Origin: Saprospiraceae bacterium
GTDB lineage: Bacteria > Bacteroidota > Bacteroidia > Chitinophagales > Saprospiraceae
Direction: 5' to 3'
DNA: 64,000 bases
Assembly: GCA_016712145.1 (NCBI GenBank)
Contig: JADJRO010000003.1
Coordinates: 620,001 to 684,000, forward strand
How positions within the stretch are numbered: the stretch's first letter is position 1; every line of letters begins with the position of its first letter. A program made the position numbers and the translations under genes. Positions 44,832-54,295 of this stretch are shown here, piece after piece. Under the pieces are notes generated by a model. That model had not been told where the DNA came from. It saw only the letters and a list, made by a program, of their open reading frames with translations, and did not search any database.

Positions 44832-46718
44832 ATGCAAAAAATTTTTACAATTTTATTTTTATTAGGACTTAGCGTAAGCTGGATAAACTCCCAGATCTTA
44901 TGGGGAGGACCTAACGACCCGAATTCCACGTTTGCTGGTGGATTTAACGGTTGGACAACCCAGGGTTTAAGTTCAGACGACCCTGCAAAAGCGGACAGTG
45001 CACGCTGGTATTATAGTGCTGCGGCATCTGCAGCAGGCGGTGCATATTATGGTCCAAGAGGTGCAATCAACTCGCCTTCAAGAGCAAATGGAGCCATGGT
45101 TTTCAACTCCGATTTATTAGATAATGCTGGAGTTGTCGGAAATTTTGGCGGTGGCAAATGCCCTTCATTGCATTCAGGTGTTTTAATTAGCCCTGTAATC
45201 AATTGCTCCGCTTTCAGTGGTGCTGCAGTGAAGTTTAATCAGTACTATCGGAATTTTAATTCTACTTGTTTTGTAGATGTTTCCAATGACGGTGGCGCAA
45301 ACTGGAATAGCTACCAGCTAAATCAGGATATCGCAAGCAATGCAGAAACGCCCACAAACAGTAGCGTTTTAATTGACATTTCTTCAGATGTAGCAAATCA
45401 AGCGAATGTTCAAATTCGTTTTCGTTTTGATGGCGAATATTATTTCTGGATTATAGATGATGTTCAATTGGTTTCAGTACCAGAATATGACTTGGCATTA
45501 AACAGTCATTTTTATACACCTGCTGCCTACAGACAGCCTAAAGCAATGATTTGTACAGACAGCTTTTTATTTCAGGCAAACTTAAATAACAAAGGTTCAA
45601 AAGCACAAACCAATGTGGTTTTAAAAGGAGAAGTTATTGGTATTGATCGCAAGACAGTCGTTTTTGCAGATTCAGTTATCATTGATCGTTTGGAAACTAC
45701 AGATGATGATACCGCATTTAATGTTGCTAATTTATTTGTGCCAAACAATTTAGACTTCGGTAAATATTTCCTGCGTTGGTCAGTTTACAGTAAAGATGCA
45801 ACGGTTGCAGACTTTAACAGAAACGACAATACCCGTGTTGACTCTTTTGAGATTTCCTTAAATGAGTTTGCTAAAGCTCCCAGAGCAACCAGTGGGGTTC
45901 GCTCAGGTGGTGGTGCTGCGTATGTTTTTGGTAACCAATACCGCACTTCAGATTGTTGGAATGACAATGACAAATGGTTGGCTAAACAAGCTAAATTCAG
46001 TATGGTAACCAATGCAGGGGGAACTCTGGATGGATATGCAGTTTCTATCTATTTAATGAAAGTTAAAGACGATGTTGATGGTGGATTTACCAATTTTGAT
46101 GGATCAGGCGGAATCGCTTCACCTTCCGTAGATATTTTATCTGCAGAAGCATTTAGCGGTACTACCGAGAAAAATTACGACCCAATCACTGTGGATCTTA
46201 CCGATTTCAATACCGGTGACAATGGTGTTTTATTACAAAAGAATTCTCGTTATTTCATTGGTGTGGATCACCCTGCAACGCCAACAGGCGCAGTACCTGT
46301 ATTCCATTCAATCAGCAATGAAAAATCCTACAACTCTCAACCATTTTCAACTTTTGTAATTGATCAGGCTGGGGAATGGTTTAATGGATTCCAGGGTATT
46401 AATACTCCGATCTTGGAATTAATCCTTGAGTTTGTTACTAAAACAGACGAGAAACCTTTGGCTGACAATGTAATGAGTTTATATCCAAATCCAGTTGTTA
46501 ATGACAATTTGAATGTTGGTTTGAATTTCGCTAACCCAACAGATGCTAACTTAACAATTGCAGATATCAATGGAAAAATCCTGAATTTTGAATCACACAA
46601 ACAAGTAACTAAAGATGTATTTACAATCAGTACATCTGCATTAAATGCAGGTTCTTATTTGATTCGTGTTTCAACCAACGAAGGAACAAGTACAAAACAA
46701 TTTACAGTTGTAAAATAA
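44832..46718 (+). CDS. Large secreted T9SS type A protein with a MAM/jelly-roll domain
   Basis: 628 residues from ATG 44832, signal peptide ending WINSQ. Residues about 95-215 form a jelly-roll domain (LISPVINCSAFSGAAVKFNQYYR ends in the pattern IRFRFDGEYYFWIIDDV), as in MAM-like adhesion modules. About 220-330 look like a CARDB-type Ig domain, and a further beta-rich domain lies at 340-530. The C-terminus (about 550-628) is the sorting signal: LYPNPVVNDNLNVGL, IADINGKIL, LNAGSYLIRV, ending FTVVK. Exported and attached to the cell surface. A strong terminator follows. Confidence 0.87.
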   Translation: MQKIFTILFLLGLSVSWINSQILWGGPNDPNSTFAGGFNGWTTQGLSSDDPAKADSARWYYSAAASAAGGAYYGPRGAINSPSRANGAMVFNSDLLDNAGVVGNFGGGKCPSLHSGVLISPVINCSAFSGAAVKFNQYYRNFNSTCFVDVSNDGGANWNSYQLNQDIASNAETPTNSSVLIDISSDVANQANVQIRFRFDGEYYFWIIDDVQLVSVPEYDLALNSHFYTPAAYRQPKAMICTDSFLFQANLNNKGSKAQTNVVLKGEVIGIDRKTVVFADSVIIDRLETTDDDTAFNVANLFVPNNLDFGKYFLRWSVYSKDATVADFNRNDNTRVDSFEISLNEFAKAPRATSGVRSGGGAAYVFGNQYRTSDCWNDNDKWLAKQAKFSMVTNAGGTLDGYAVSIYLMKVKDDVDGGFTNFDGSGGIASPSVDILSAEAFSGTTEKNYDPITVDLTDFNTGDNGVLLQKNSRYFIGVDHPATPTGAVPVFHSISNEKSYNSQPFSTFVIDQAGEWFNGFQGINTPILELILEFVTKTDEKPLADNVMSLYPNPVVNDNLNVGLNFANPTDANLTIADINGKILNFESHKQVTKDVFTISTSALNAGSYLIRVSTNEGTSTKQFTVVK

Positions 46719-46741
46719 TATTAAATCAAATTATTTTGATG

Positions 46742-46775
46742 AAAAACCCGGGGCCAAAAACTCCGGGTTTTTTTA
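46742..46775 (+). terminator. Rho-independent terminator
   Basis: Stem AAAACCCGG / CCGGGTTTT (46743-46751 and 46763-46771) with T tract, 24 bp after the T9SS gene. Confidence 0.92.
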
Positions 46776-46799
46776 TTTACCAAGAATTGTATTGCAATA

Positions 46800-46980
46800 A
46801 AAACCATCTAATCAGCATAATAGCTTAATAGCTTAAGAGCATTCACGCGGAAGCGCAAAGACGCAAAGTTTTTTCTTTCCCTTCAGACTAAAGACTATAG
46901 ACTAAATTGAGCTTAACAGCTTAATAGCTTAATAGCTTAACAGCTTAATAGCCTAACAGCCTAACAGCTTAACAGCTCTC
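46800..46980 (-). repeat. Composite intergenic repeat (copy B, inverted)
   Basis: Same modules as at 16861-17330, in the same order when read on the minus strand: AGCTGTTAAGCT/AGCTATTAAGCT tandem units (46905-46978), then TTTAGTCTATAGTCTTTAGTCTGAA, then AACTTTGCGTCTTTGCGCTTCCGCGTGAA. No gene. Confidence 0.85.
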
Positions 46981-46985
46981 TTCTT

Positions 46986-47654
46986 CTATTTAATCGTTGC
47001 TGCATCCAGCAAATCATTTCGGATGGCATATAAAATCAATCCTACAATATTTTTAGAATTGGTTTTATCCAAAAGATTTTGGCGGTGTCTTTTGACTGTA
47101 AGGGGAGAGATGAAAAGTTGTGCGGCGATTTCGTCGGTAGTAAGTTGTTGACAAATGAGTAAAAGGATTTCAACTTCCCGTTCGGAAAGCAATTCTTGAG
47201 GATCTTTGGGAGCTTGTAATTTTTCATTGATTAAACCGTGAATAACGGTAGCGCCTAATTCGGCTGAAAAGAATTGATTTCCTTCCAATACATGCACAAT
47301 GCCCCGTTTTAAATCTTCAAGCGAGGTATTTTTTACCAAGTAACCTTCTACTCCGATTTTATACAATTGTAAAAACAATTCTTTGTCATTATGAAACGAG
47401 ATCATGATAATGCGAATTTCCGGATGATTTTTTTTGAAGTATTTGGCCGTTTCCACCCCATTGAGATAGGGCATTTCGATGTCCAGAAGGATCAAATCGA
47501 CTTTGTTGGTTTCAGCAACGGCTATGGCTTCATTGCCATTGGATGCTTCATAGATATGATCTGTTACAGGTAATTTGCGGACGATGTTTTTCATACCAGT
47601 CCTGAAAATGGTATGATCATCACATATCAGAATATTGATTTTCTGTTCACTCAT
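46986..47654 (-). CDS. LuxR/NarL-family response regulator
   Basis: 222 residues. Receiver domain (1-125) with acidic pocket D12-D13, phospho-acceptor D58 in ILLDIEMP, and the conserved lysine in YLVKNT. C-terminal LuxR HTH (about 155-215): LSEREVEILLLICQQLTTDEIAAQLFISPLTVKRHRQNL. Controls transcription after phosphorylation by the kinase next to it; the start codon overlaps the kinase stop by 4 nt (ATGA). Last gene of the operon. Confidence 0.93.
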   Translation of the reverse strand: MSEQKINILICDDHTIFRTGMKNIVRKLPVTDHIYEASNGNEAIAVAETNKVDLILLDIEMPYLNGVETAKYFKKNHPEIRIIMISFHNDKELFLQLYKIGVEGYLVKNTSLEDLKRGIVHVLEGNQFFSAELGATVIHGLINEKLQAPKDPQELLSEREVEILLLICQQLTTDEIAAQLFISPLTVKRHRQNLLDKTNSKNIVGLILYAIRNDLLDAATIK

Positions 47655-48397
47655 ATCAGTAATTTAGACGGCAATTTAATCATACATTGGAAGCCTTCCT
47701 GCATTTTACTTTTAAATTGTACTTCCCCTTCCAACAGGGTGACCCTGGATTTAATACTCAACATGCCATGACCGGGTTTTAGTACATCTGTCCCCATCCC
47801 ATCATCCGAATAATGGATTATAATTTCTTTTTTAGGTCCCAGCTGACTCGTGATCAGTATGTTTTTACAACGGGCATATTTTAAAGAGTTATTGAAAAGT
47901 TCGAGTAAAATCCGGTAAACAGACAATCCGTTATCATCTGAAATATGGATGTTATCGTCAAACTGAAAATCTATTTTAGGGGCTTGTTCGACGGAGGCCA
48001 TTTGCTTAAAGAAATTTTGCAATGATTTTTTCAATCCCAAATCTTTAAACAAAATTGGCGAATTGCTGTGACAGATTCCGCGGATTTCAGAAATGGATTG
48101 TGCCAGGATCCCGGTAAGTTCCTTTTTGTGTTCTTCCGACTCCTCCGATTCCGGATAATCAAACGACTCCACCTGCAATTTAGAAATCGCAATCAAAGGA
48201 ATGACCTGGTCGTGTAGATTTCTAGACAACTCCAGTTTCTCCCTTTCGCCCGCATCAATCACCGCTTTAAACATCTCATTGTTTTTACGGATCATGTTTT
48301 TATTGTATTTGTAAATCAGGTAGATGAAAAAACCTACGAGGAATACAAGGGAGAAGGTGGCTATGATGACAGGATAAATCGATTCTTGAAGGTGCAT
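47651..48397 (-). CDS. Sensor histidine kinase, HisKA_3 type
   Basis: 248 residues. One N-terminal membrane segment (about 9-29, IIATFSLVFLVGFFIYLIY), no periplasmic sensor domain. Dimerisation/phospho-acceptor motif with H62 in ELSRNLHDQ, then HATPase_c with ELFNNSLKYA (N box) and HYSDDGMGTD (D/G1 box) and GHGMLSIKSR (G2). A short kinase of the NarX/DesK kind that probably gets its signal from the seven-helix protein encoded immediately upstream, whose gene overlaps it by 37 nt. Confidence 0.92.
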   Translation of the reverse strand: MHLQESIYPVIIATFSLVFLVGFFIYLIYKYNKNMIRKNNEMFKAVIDAGEREKLELSRNLHDQVIPLIAISKLQVESFDYPESEESEEHKKELTGILAQSISEIRGICHSNSPILFKDLGLKKSLQNFFKQMASVEQAPKIDFQFDDNIHISDDNGLSVYRILLELFNNSLKYARCKNILITSQLGPKKEIIIHYSDDGMGTDVLKPGHGMLSIKSRVTLLEGEVQFKSKMQEGFQCMIKLPSKLLI

Positions 48398-49008
48398 ATA
48401 AATACATAAGAATAAAGAAAGTTACAAAAAATATTTAATGCTCCATGAACATCCCAAATTTGTTCATATAGTTGAGGATTGATATCGTAAGCACTGTCAG
48501 GGAATAAACTGTAAACAATATTTGAGGCTGTACTAAAAATTAATAATGTTGCGGAGATCCACAATAAAGGTTGTGAAAATAAATTATCGATATCACCATT
48601 TGTCATTTTTATGAGCGTTATTGATGCCAATGACATTAAAATGAAATTTGTAAATATCATCAAATCATTATCCAATATATAAAAATCTTTATTTATAAAA
48701 ATAATAAAAGAACATCCAATACAATAAAAACATAGTAGAATATAATACCAGTTTACTCGTAAGGTTTGAGATTTTCTAAATAAGATTAGAAACAGTATTC
48801 CACTAATTAGCGTATAAAAATTCATAACAATACCATTAGGCATTTTATATTCCCATAATATGATGTTTATTATTTCAGAAAATGTACCTAGTAGAATAAC
48901 TATAAAAAACAGTTTAGTAATTTGATCCAATTTATTCTTTATATATGAATAAAACCCAATGATAAATGGAAATATTGCAGAATAAGTTGATAAGTCTATT
49001 ATACTCAA
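48361..49008 (-). CDS. Seven-helix membrane protein linked to the kinase
   Basis: 215 residues from ATG 49008, almost entirely hydrophobic with about seven predicted helices (first at about 9-25, last at about 190-210). No catalytic motif or known family. The end overlaps the kinase start by 37 nt, so translation is coupled and a joint sensory complex is likely. The shape resembles 7TM sensor modules that are fused to kinases elsewhere; here they would be separate chains. That is inference. Confidence 0.7.
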   Translation of the reverse strand: MSIIDLSTYSAIFPFIIGFYSYIKNKLDQITKLFFIVILLGTFSEIINIILWEYKMPNGIVMNFYTLISGILFLILFRKSQTLRVNWYYILLCFYCIGCSFIIFINKDFYILDNDLMIFTNFILMSLASITLIKMTNGDIDNLFSQPLLWISATLLIFSTASNIVYSLFPDSAYDINPQLYEQIWDVHGALNIFCNFLYSYVFICTFKNRFILSS

Positions 49009-49030
49009 AATTACTTAATAATTTCAGTTC

Positions 49031-49408
49031 TTAGTCAACTTTACAATATGGCGGGCATGGACGGCCATGTTCAGCAACTCCAATTACTTCTTCTGTGAAG
49101 CCAACACTTATGCCTAGGCTAGCAGCTGAAATTCCTAAAAGATTGGGTTTTAAATGTACAAGTGTTTTGCCATTTTCATCGATACCCATGACAATTAAAC
49201 GATTTTGTTTTTTTTCACCTTCCGTTTTAATCGCATTATATATTCGGATTCCTTTACAACGGGGGTGATTTAAAATATTTTTTAAGGATTCTAAATCAAA
49301 ATATTCTGAGGCTAAGAAGTCAGCATCGGAGCCATGTTCTAATTTATATGATTGGATCATTTGTTCTGCAGAAGTAAGATTAATACAATTTGGATTTAAG
49401 GTTGACAT
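49031..49408 (-). CDS. Small protein of unknown function ending in a CPPYC motif
   Basis: 125 residues from ATG 49408. The N-terminal half starts INLTSAEQMIQSYKLEHG, the middle LKNILNHPRCKGIRIYNAI and RLIVMGIDENGKTLV has the pattern 'C.GIRIY ... L..VG.D..G', and the end is RPCPPYCKVD. I recognise this layout, including a C-terminal CPP.C, from small Bacteroidota proteins of unknown function. Soluble, no signal peptide. 22 bp upstream of the seven-helix gene and in the same operon. Confidence 0.7.
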   Translation of the reverse strand: MSTLNPNCINLTSAEQMIQSYKLEHGSDADFLASEYFDLESLKNILNHPRCKGIRIYNAIKTEGEKKQNRLIVMGIDENGKTLVHLKPNLLGISAASLGISVGFTEEVIGVAEHGRPCPPYCKVD

Positions 49409-49437
49409 TTTATTTTGTTTATTATTGTTATAAAATA

Positions 49438-49575
49438 TTATTTTTTTAATGTTACCATAATAACTACACAGCTTATGTAGCTTTTTCTTTTGGCAATTAA
49501 ATATTGTACAACTCCATCCTCTTTCATGGCTGTTTCTAAATCGCCGCCATATATATCATTTACAATATCTTGCAA
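49438..49575 (-). CDS. Possible 45-residue protein
   Basis: Frame from TTG 49575 to TAA 49438-49440, reading DIVNDIYGGDLETAMKEDG and then a short hydrophobic segment (SCVVIMVTL). It fills the 172-bp gap between two operon genes, with 5 and 29 bp to its neighbours and an AGGA about 12 nt before the start. Only gene-like composition and position support it. Confidence 0.3.
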   Translation of the reverse strand: MQDIVNDIYGGDLETAMKEDGVVQYLIAKRKSYISCVVIMVTLKK

Positions 49576-49580
49576 TGATT

Positions 49581-49970
49581 TTATTCCTTTAAATATTCGA
49601 AATCTGCTATTTTTATTTGTAATTTCCCTATTAAGTCTTTGATAAAACCTGGATCAGTAAAAGATTCAAATTCCATGAGCTCATATTCCAGCAACTTTTC
49701 ACGCAGTGAATGTATCGAACTTTTAGGATCATTGTATTTAGCTGGGATTCTTGATTTTTCCAAAAACGATGAAAGTTCTGATTTGAAAGTAGTCCATTGT
49801 TTAATATATTTATTAGCTACGTCATTCGTAATCATTGTTCCACCACTTAAGCTTAAATTTCCAACATTTGAAAGTTTTAATGCACCAACTTGAGGTGAAT
49901 CTAACAAGATATGACTTTTGGTTGTGTCTTTTGAAGCAGCACTTGAATAGGAATCAATTAGATCTGACAT
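49581..49970 (-). CDS. Unknown 129-residue protein, first gene of the sensory operon
   Basis: 129 residues from ATG 49970, soluble. N-terminal half is serine/threonine-rich with short beta-like pieces (VGALKLSNVGNLSLSGG), C-terminal half is helical (SSIHSLREKLLEYELMEFE). No family recognised. It heads a same-strand series leading to the seven-helix protein, kinase and regulator. Confidence 0.6.
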   Translation of the reverse strand: MSDLIDSYSSAASKDTTKSHILLDSPQVGALKLSNVGNLSLSGGTMITNDVANKYIKQWTTFKSELSSFLEKSRIPAKYNDPKSSIHSLREKLLEYELMEFESFTDPGFIKDLIGKLQIKIADFEYLKE

Positions 49971-50342
49971 TGTATTTTATTTATTGGTTATTGAAAAATG
50001 GTTTAACGATTCCAAATATAGCTATAAATTTTTGGGATTGTAATCTAAGTAATTTTACATATATTTAATTATAATATGTAAAAACTTGTCAAATTGCAGA
50101 CTAAGTAAATTAAGAACTTATAAAATACTCCTAAAGGAGTAGTACAATTGGTCCATTTGGACTAAAATAGATTTCTCAAGTTAAAAATGAAAAGCAAATT
50201 GGGAATTAATGTCTTAATAGCAGCTTAATATGATTTTTGATTAAATATTCAAAAGGATCCAAGCATACTCCTAAATAACCATTTTGAAAATTGGGCCTTT
50301 TTACCGATTGTTTTCTGTTTGCATTCGTACAATCTTTGTAAG

Positions 50343-50438
50343 GTAATTAATCAAGAAACACCAATCTCACAGATAAGAACTGTAGAGCACCCTAAACAAC
50401 ATAGAAAGGACTTCTGAAAAAAGGAGTCCTTTTTTTTT
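50343..50438 (+). ncRNA. Candidate small RNA ending at a strong terminator
   Basis: A plus-strand terminator (50405-50438) follows no plus-strand gene. About 100 bp upstream is AATCTTTG (50331-50338), one mismatch from TAnnTTTG, with TTG at 50308-50310 at roughly -33. This would give a transcript of about 95 nt with no ORF. The rest of 49971-50342 shows only short hairpins (for example ACTCCTAAAGGAGT at 50130). Confidence 0.3.
50405..50438 (+). terminator. Orphan rho-independent terminator
   Basis: Stem AAAGGACT / AGTCCTTT (50405-50412 and 50425-50432) with a T tract of about 9. Possible end of a small RNA. Confidence 0.75.
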
Positions 50439-50545
50439 AAAATTACGAATTACGAATTAGATCTAAAGTATATTAATAGAATATTTCTATTGAGAAATAT
50501 TCTATTTTTATAAATTCGTAATTCGTAATTCGTCATTCGTAATTG
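50439..50545. repeat. ATTCGTAATTC repeats and a perfect 11-bp hairpin at the end of valS
   Basis: Units of ATTACGAATT at 50442-50459 and inverted units ATTCGTAATTCGT at 50512-50542 flank a perfect 11-bp stem AGAATATTTCT / AGAAATATTCT (50478-50488 and 50493-50503). The right-hand copies encode the last residues of ValS. The hairpin may end valS transcription. Similar units occur at 42461-42495. Confidence 0.75.
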
Positions 50546-52349
50546 ATTCCAGCCTTTCTCTCAAAGCAATCAATCTACTCTGTCCGTCTTCTAATTTTTT
50601 GCGTTCTTTTTCTACCAGGTCTTTTGGTGCAGATGCAACAAAGCGTTCATTTTCTAATTTTTTGAGGACGCTGTTTATAAATCCTTCCTGATAGCTGATC
50701 TCTTTTTGCAATTCAGTTTTTTCAGCTTCAATGTCTAATTCAACGGGGAGTTGTACAAAATACTTTTGACGTATGCCCATAAAGGATTGGGCTGCTTCTA
50801 TTTCCTGATCGGTTTGGAGGATTTCTGTTAATACTGCCATCTTTTTCAATAAACGAGACGCTCCGGAGATTGCTAATAAATTGGTTTGGTCGTTTTTCAT
50901 GATGTGCAAGGGAACGGAGATATTCATTTTCACACCGTATTTATTTCGCAATTCGCGAATTTGACTGAGGACGGTTCTCAATTCTGTCATGTTTGCAAGC
51001 AGTTCCCCTTGGATTGTTCCGGAGTCTGGCATCGATGCTACAATACAATCTTCTCCCTCATTTCTAATTTTCAATCCGTGCCAGATTTCTTCGGTAATGA
51101 ATGGCATAAACGGATGCAGAACGATGCAGATTTTTTCATACACCTCAATGATTTTAGTGTACAGTTCCCCAGAAATGTTTTCTTGATTGGCAGGCTTTGC
51201 GGCCTCTAATAAAAATCCACAAAAATCTTCCCAGATAAAATTGTAAAGGGTTTTAATTGCTTCTGATAATTTAAGTTGTTCGAAATACTGCTTTTGTTCT
51301 AGCAGCACGGCATTCAACTTGCTATCCATCCATTCCATCAAAAGTTGATCTCCATCATTTACTTGTTTTGAATTATCCGGAGTCCAGCCTTTAATCAGTC
51401 GAAGTGCATTCCACATCTTGTTGGAAAAATTGCGCCCTTGTTCGCACAGTTTTTCATCAAACAATAAATCCCCTCCTGCAGGCGAACAAGCCAACATTCC
51501 AAAACGCACGCCATCGGCACCAAAATCTTCAATCAGTTGCAAAGCATCGGGTGAATTTCCCAATGACTTACTCATTTTTCTGCGCAGTTTATCGCGTACC
51601 ATTCCGGTAAAATAAACTTTGTGAAAGGGCAATTGTCCTTTCCATTCATATCCGGCCATAACCATCCGGGCTACCCAAAGGAAAATAATATCCCAACCGG
51701 TCACTAATACAGAAGTTGGATAATAGTATTTAAAATCCTCCGAATTATGATGTCCATCAAATACAGAAATGGGCCAAAGCCAGGATGAAAACCAAGTATC
51801 TAACACATCTTCATCTTGACGTAAATCGGAAAGTTGAAGCGATAAATTGCCAGTCTTTTGTTGAGCCTGGGCCAATGCTTTTTCCGCGGTTTTTGCAACG
51901 AAGACCTCTTCTCCATAATACCATGCTGGAATCCGATGGCCCCACCACAATTGACGTGAAATGCACCAATCGCGGATGGTATCCATCCAATGTCGATAGG
52001 TATTTTTAAAATGTTCGGGAGTAAATTGGATGGAATCGTCCATGACTGCATCCAGTGCAGGTTTGGCCAATTCACTCATTTTAACATACCACTGCAAACT
52101 CAATCGCGGTTCGACTACTGCATTTGTGCGTTCACTGCGACCGATGCTGGTGGTGTAGTTTTCAATTTTAATTAAGACACCGGCTTCTTCAAGCAGCGGT
52201 TTTATTTTTTTACGTGCAACAAAGCGGTCCTCACCGACTAATATGATTGCTTCTTTGCTTAAGGTTCCATCTTCATTTAAACAATCAATGACCTCCAATC
52301 CATGACGCAATCCAATTTCATAATCGTTGGGATCATGAGCAGGAGTCAC
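50508..52349 (-). CDS. valS: Valine--tRNA ligase, C-terminal part (frameshifted gene)
   Basis: 613 codons downstream of a frameshift. Starts in phase with GTG 52349 ([13 protein letters not shown]), the sequence expected to follow the editing domain segment that ends the upstream part. It contains the class I KMSKS signature ([15 protein letters not shown]), the anticodon-binding domain and the C-terminal coiled-coil ([21 protein letters not shown]). The last ten residues ([10 protein letters not shown]) are encoded by an intergenic ATTACGAAT repeat, so the native stop was apparently lost or the repeat inserted there. Must join to 52346-53164 for function. Confidence 0.9.
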   Translation of the reverse strand: MTPAHDPNDYEIGLRHGLEVIDCLNEDGTLSKEAIILVGEDRFVARKKIKPLLEEAGVLIKIENYTTSIGRSERTNAVVEPRLSLQWYVKMSELAKPALDAVMDDSIQFTPEHFKNTYRHWMDTIRDWCISRQLWWGHRIPAWYYGEEVFVAKTAEKALAQAQQKTGNLSLQLSDLRQDEDVLDTWFSSWLWPISVFDGHHNSEDFKYYYPTSVLVTGWDIIFLWVARMVMAGYEWKGQLPFHKVYFTGMVRDKLRRKMSKSLGNSPDALQLIEDFGADGVRFGMLACSPAGGDLLFDEKLCEQGRNFSNKMWNALRLIKGWTPDNSKQVNDGDQLLMEWMDSKLNAVLLEQKQYFEQLKLSEAIKTLYNFIWEDFCGFLLEAAKPANQENISGELYTKIIEVYEKICIVLHPFMPFITEEIWHGLKIRNEGEDCIVASMPDSGTIQGELLANMTELRTVLSQIRELRNKYGVKMNISVPLHIMKNDQTNLLAISGASRLLKKMAVLTEILQTDQEIEAAQSFMGIRQKYFVQLPVELDIEAEKTELQKEISYQEGFINSVLKKLENERFVASAPKDLVEKERKKLEDGQSRLIALRERLESITNDELRITNL

Positions 52350-53164
52350 TTTAAGTGCTCGGTTCCAAATTCACGATCAATATACGTGTCTGTTATTACT
52401 GGAATGGCTTTATTTAATAAAGGTAAAATCACTTTTTTGCCATGAAAGGCAGTGTATCGTGGATCATCCGGATGCACACATACAGCAGTATCTGCCATGA
52501 TGGTTTCTGGACGTTGTGTTGCGATCACAATTCCTTCCGTATCTGAGCCTTCTAATTTATAGAGAATGTGAAACAAACTTGCTTGTTCGTCATGATGCAA
52601 GACTTCTTCACTTGATAAAACGGTTTTCGCTTCCGGGTCCCAGTGTACCATGCGTTTGCCACGGTATAGTTTTCCTTTGTTATATAGATCGACAAAAGCA
52701 CTGATTACAGCTTCTGAGCGCACAGGATCCATGGTAAATGAAGTGCGATCCCAGTCGCAGGATGCGCCTAGTTTTTTTAATTGTTCGAGTATGATGCCAC
52801 CGTATTTTTCTTTCCATTCCCAGGCATATTTCATGAACTCATCTCTGGTAATATCAGATTTTTTGATTCCTTTTTCGCGAAGCATTTGGACTACTTTCGC
52901 TTCGGTTGCAATGGAAGCATGGTCGGTTCCAGGCACCCAACAAGCATTCATTCCATTTTGACGGGCTCGCCGTATCAAGACATCTTGAATCGTATTGTTG
53001 AGCATGTGACCCATGTGGAGCACTCCCGTAACATTGGGAGGTGGGATCACTATTGAAAACGGGACCCGGTCATCTGGTTTGGATGAAAAATAATTCCGTT
53101 GAAGCCACCAATCATACCATTTTGATTCAATGCTCCCCGGTTTAAATCGGGTTTCTAATTCCAT
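52346..53164 (-). CDS. valS: Valine--tRNA ligase, N-terminal part (frameshifted gene)
   Basis: 272 codons from ATG 53164. HIGH motif as [16 protein letters not shown] at about 42-57, and the start of the CP1 editing domain ([14 protein letters not shown]). Reading ends at EFGTEHLK then a stop, where other ValS proteins read [13 protein letters not shown]. Restoring one C on the plus strand near 52360 (one G in the coding strand, ACCGGAGC instead of ACCGAGC) rejoins the two parts into about 885 residues. Because valS is essential, a sequencing error is the simplest explanation. It follows the histidine-phosphatase-like gene by 10 bp. Confidence 0.92.
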   Translation of the reverse strand: MELETRFKPGSIESKWYDWWLQRNYFSSKPDDRVPFSIVIPPPNVTGVLHMGHMLNNTIQDVLIRRARQNGMNACWVPGTDHASIATEAKVVQMLREKGIKKSDITRDEFMKYAWEWKEKYGGIILEQLKKLGASCDWDRTSFTMDPVRSEAVISAFVDLYNKGKLYRGKRMVHWDPEAKTVLSSEEVLHHDEQASLFHILYKLEGSDTEGIVIATQRPETIMADTAVCVHPDDPRYTAFHGKKVILPLLNKAIPVITDTYIDREFGTEHLK

Positions 53165-53174
53165 AAAATTTTTA

Positions 53175-53756
53175 TTAACGGACCTTGTAGGTACAAGTTT
53201 TCCACAAAATACCCTGTTTCCGATCTCGCTGAATCAGGATCATTTTATCAGATCGATTTGTACTTATGTCCATAGTTAACTTAGATTGCGTAATACGCTC
53301 AAATATAAGGCCAACTGTTTCCGGATGAACCATCACCATGATTGGATAGGGTGATAAATTCGCTATTTCTTTTATAAGTACCTGAATATCAGATTGATCG
53401 TAATATCTTGGTTGGGTTTTCTTGTAATCCACCAGAGGCTGCAAGGTGAGGATGTTATTGCGAAATGGGGTTGTGAAAAATGCGCCAAACTCAATGGTTT
53501 TCATGATGCGCAACAAATTTATTGCACGCCAGCGTCCTTCGGTTGATAAGCCGGGATCCAAGCCAATCGTATCTTGTTCGGCATGAAAGAGCAATACAAT
53601 TAGCTGTTTATCGGGATCCAAAACCATGGAATCTCCATTTTCAAATTGAAATCGTTGATTTTTAAATTGTAAAAGTCCGGTGACTGTTTCTTGTGCGGAA
53701 AGCATATTCAGAAACAAGCACAGCAAAGCGGAAAGTAAACAATTGGTTTTATTCAT
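53175..53756 (-). CDS. Secreted histidine phosphatase homologue with degenerate active site
   Basis: 193 residues with a signal peptide ending MLSAQ. The body follows the phosphoglycerate-mutase/histidine phosphatase pattern: [24 protein letters not shown] corresponds to the usual 'vRHaE....dp.LS..G..RA', then [16 protein letters not shown] and later [13 protein letters not shown], equivalent to the second-histidine strand. The arginine before the catalytic histidine is replaced by Phe, and the second conserved arginine (after TPF) is followed by NN, not RT. Both histidines remain. It is probably inactive or altered, and periplasmic. It precedes valS by 10 bp. Confidence 0.75.
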   Translation of the reverse strand: MNKTNCLLSALLCLFLNMLSAQETVTGLLQFKNQRFQFENGDSMVLDPDKQLIVLLFHAEQDTIGLDPGLSTEGRWRAINLLRIMKTIEFGAFFTTPFRNNILTLQPLVDYKKTQPRYYDQSDIQVLIKEIANLSPYPIMVMVHPETVGLIFERITQSKLTMDISTNRSDKMILIQRDRKQGILWKTCTYKVR

Positions 53757-53820
53757 GGACTTAGAGAATCGTTTACAAAAGTACCGGTCTAAAAAAACTA
53801 AAAGGGTAGGAATCCTTCAT

Positions 53821-54295
53821 TTAACAGGAGATTAACTCAGCAAATTGTTTGTGGACTTTGCGATAGAAGAGTTTCACACTAAGATCACAGAGGAGGAACA
53901 CGGAGGAAGAGGAGATTAACTTTGTATTTCTTCGTGTGTATTTTCTTTGTGGACTTTGTGTTAATGGATTTTCACGCAGAGGCGCAGAGGCGCAAAAAAA
54001 ATGCATTGTTCTTACTATCAACTGACAACCAACAACTATCAACCAAGATATTTCACACCAAGATCACAGAGGAGGAACACGGAGGAAGAGGAGATTAACT
54101 TTGTATTTCTTCGTGTGTATTTTCTTTGTGGACTTTGTGTTAATGGATTTTCACGCAGAGGCGCAGAGGCGCAAAAAAAATGCATTGTTCTTACTATCAA
54201 CTGACAACCAACAACTATCAACCAAGATATTTCACACCAAGATCACAGAGAAGGAACACGGAGGAAGAGGAGATAAAGCAGCGTGGAATAATAAA
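53821..54295. repeat. Two and a bit copies of a 179-bp tandem repeat
   Basis: Units start at 53881, 54060 and 54239 (AAGATCACAGAGGAGGAACA...), the third partial (to about 54276). Each holds TTCACGCAGAGGCGCAGAGG, related to the TTCACGC...GCAAAG module at 16966-17130 and 46830. No gene; short ORFs here are translations of the repeat. A degenerate start of the unit is visible at 53840-53880. Confidence 0.9.

Noticed and set aside
46905..46978. CRISPR-like repeat
   Set aside because: Same short tandem AGCTGTTA units as copy A; no spacers.
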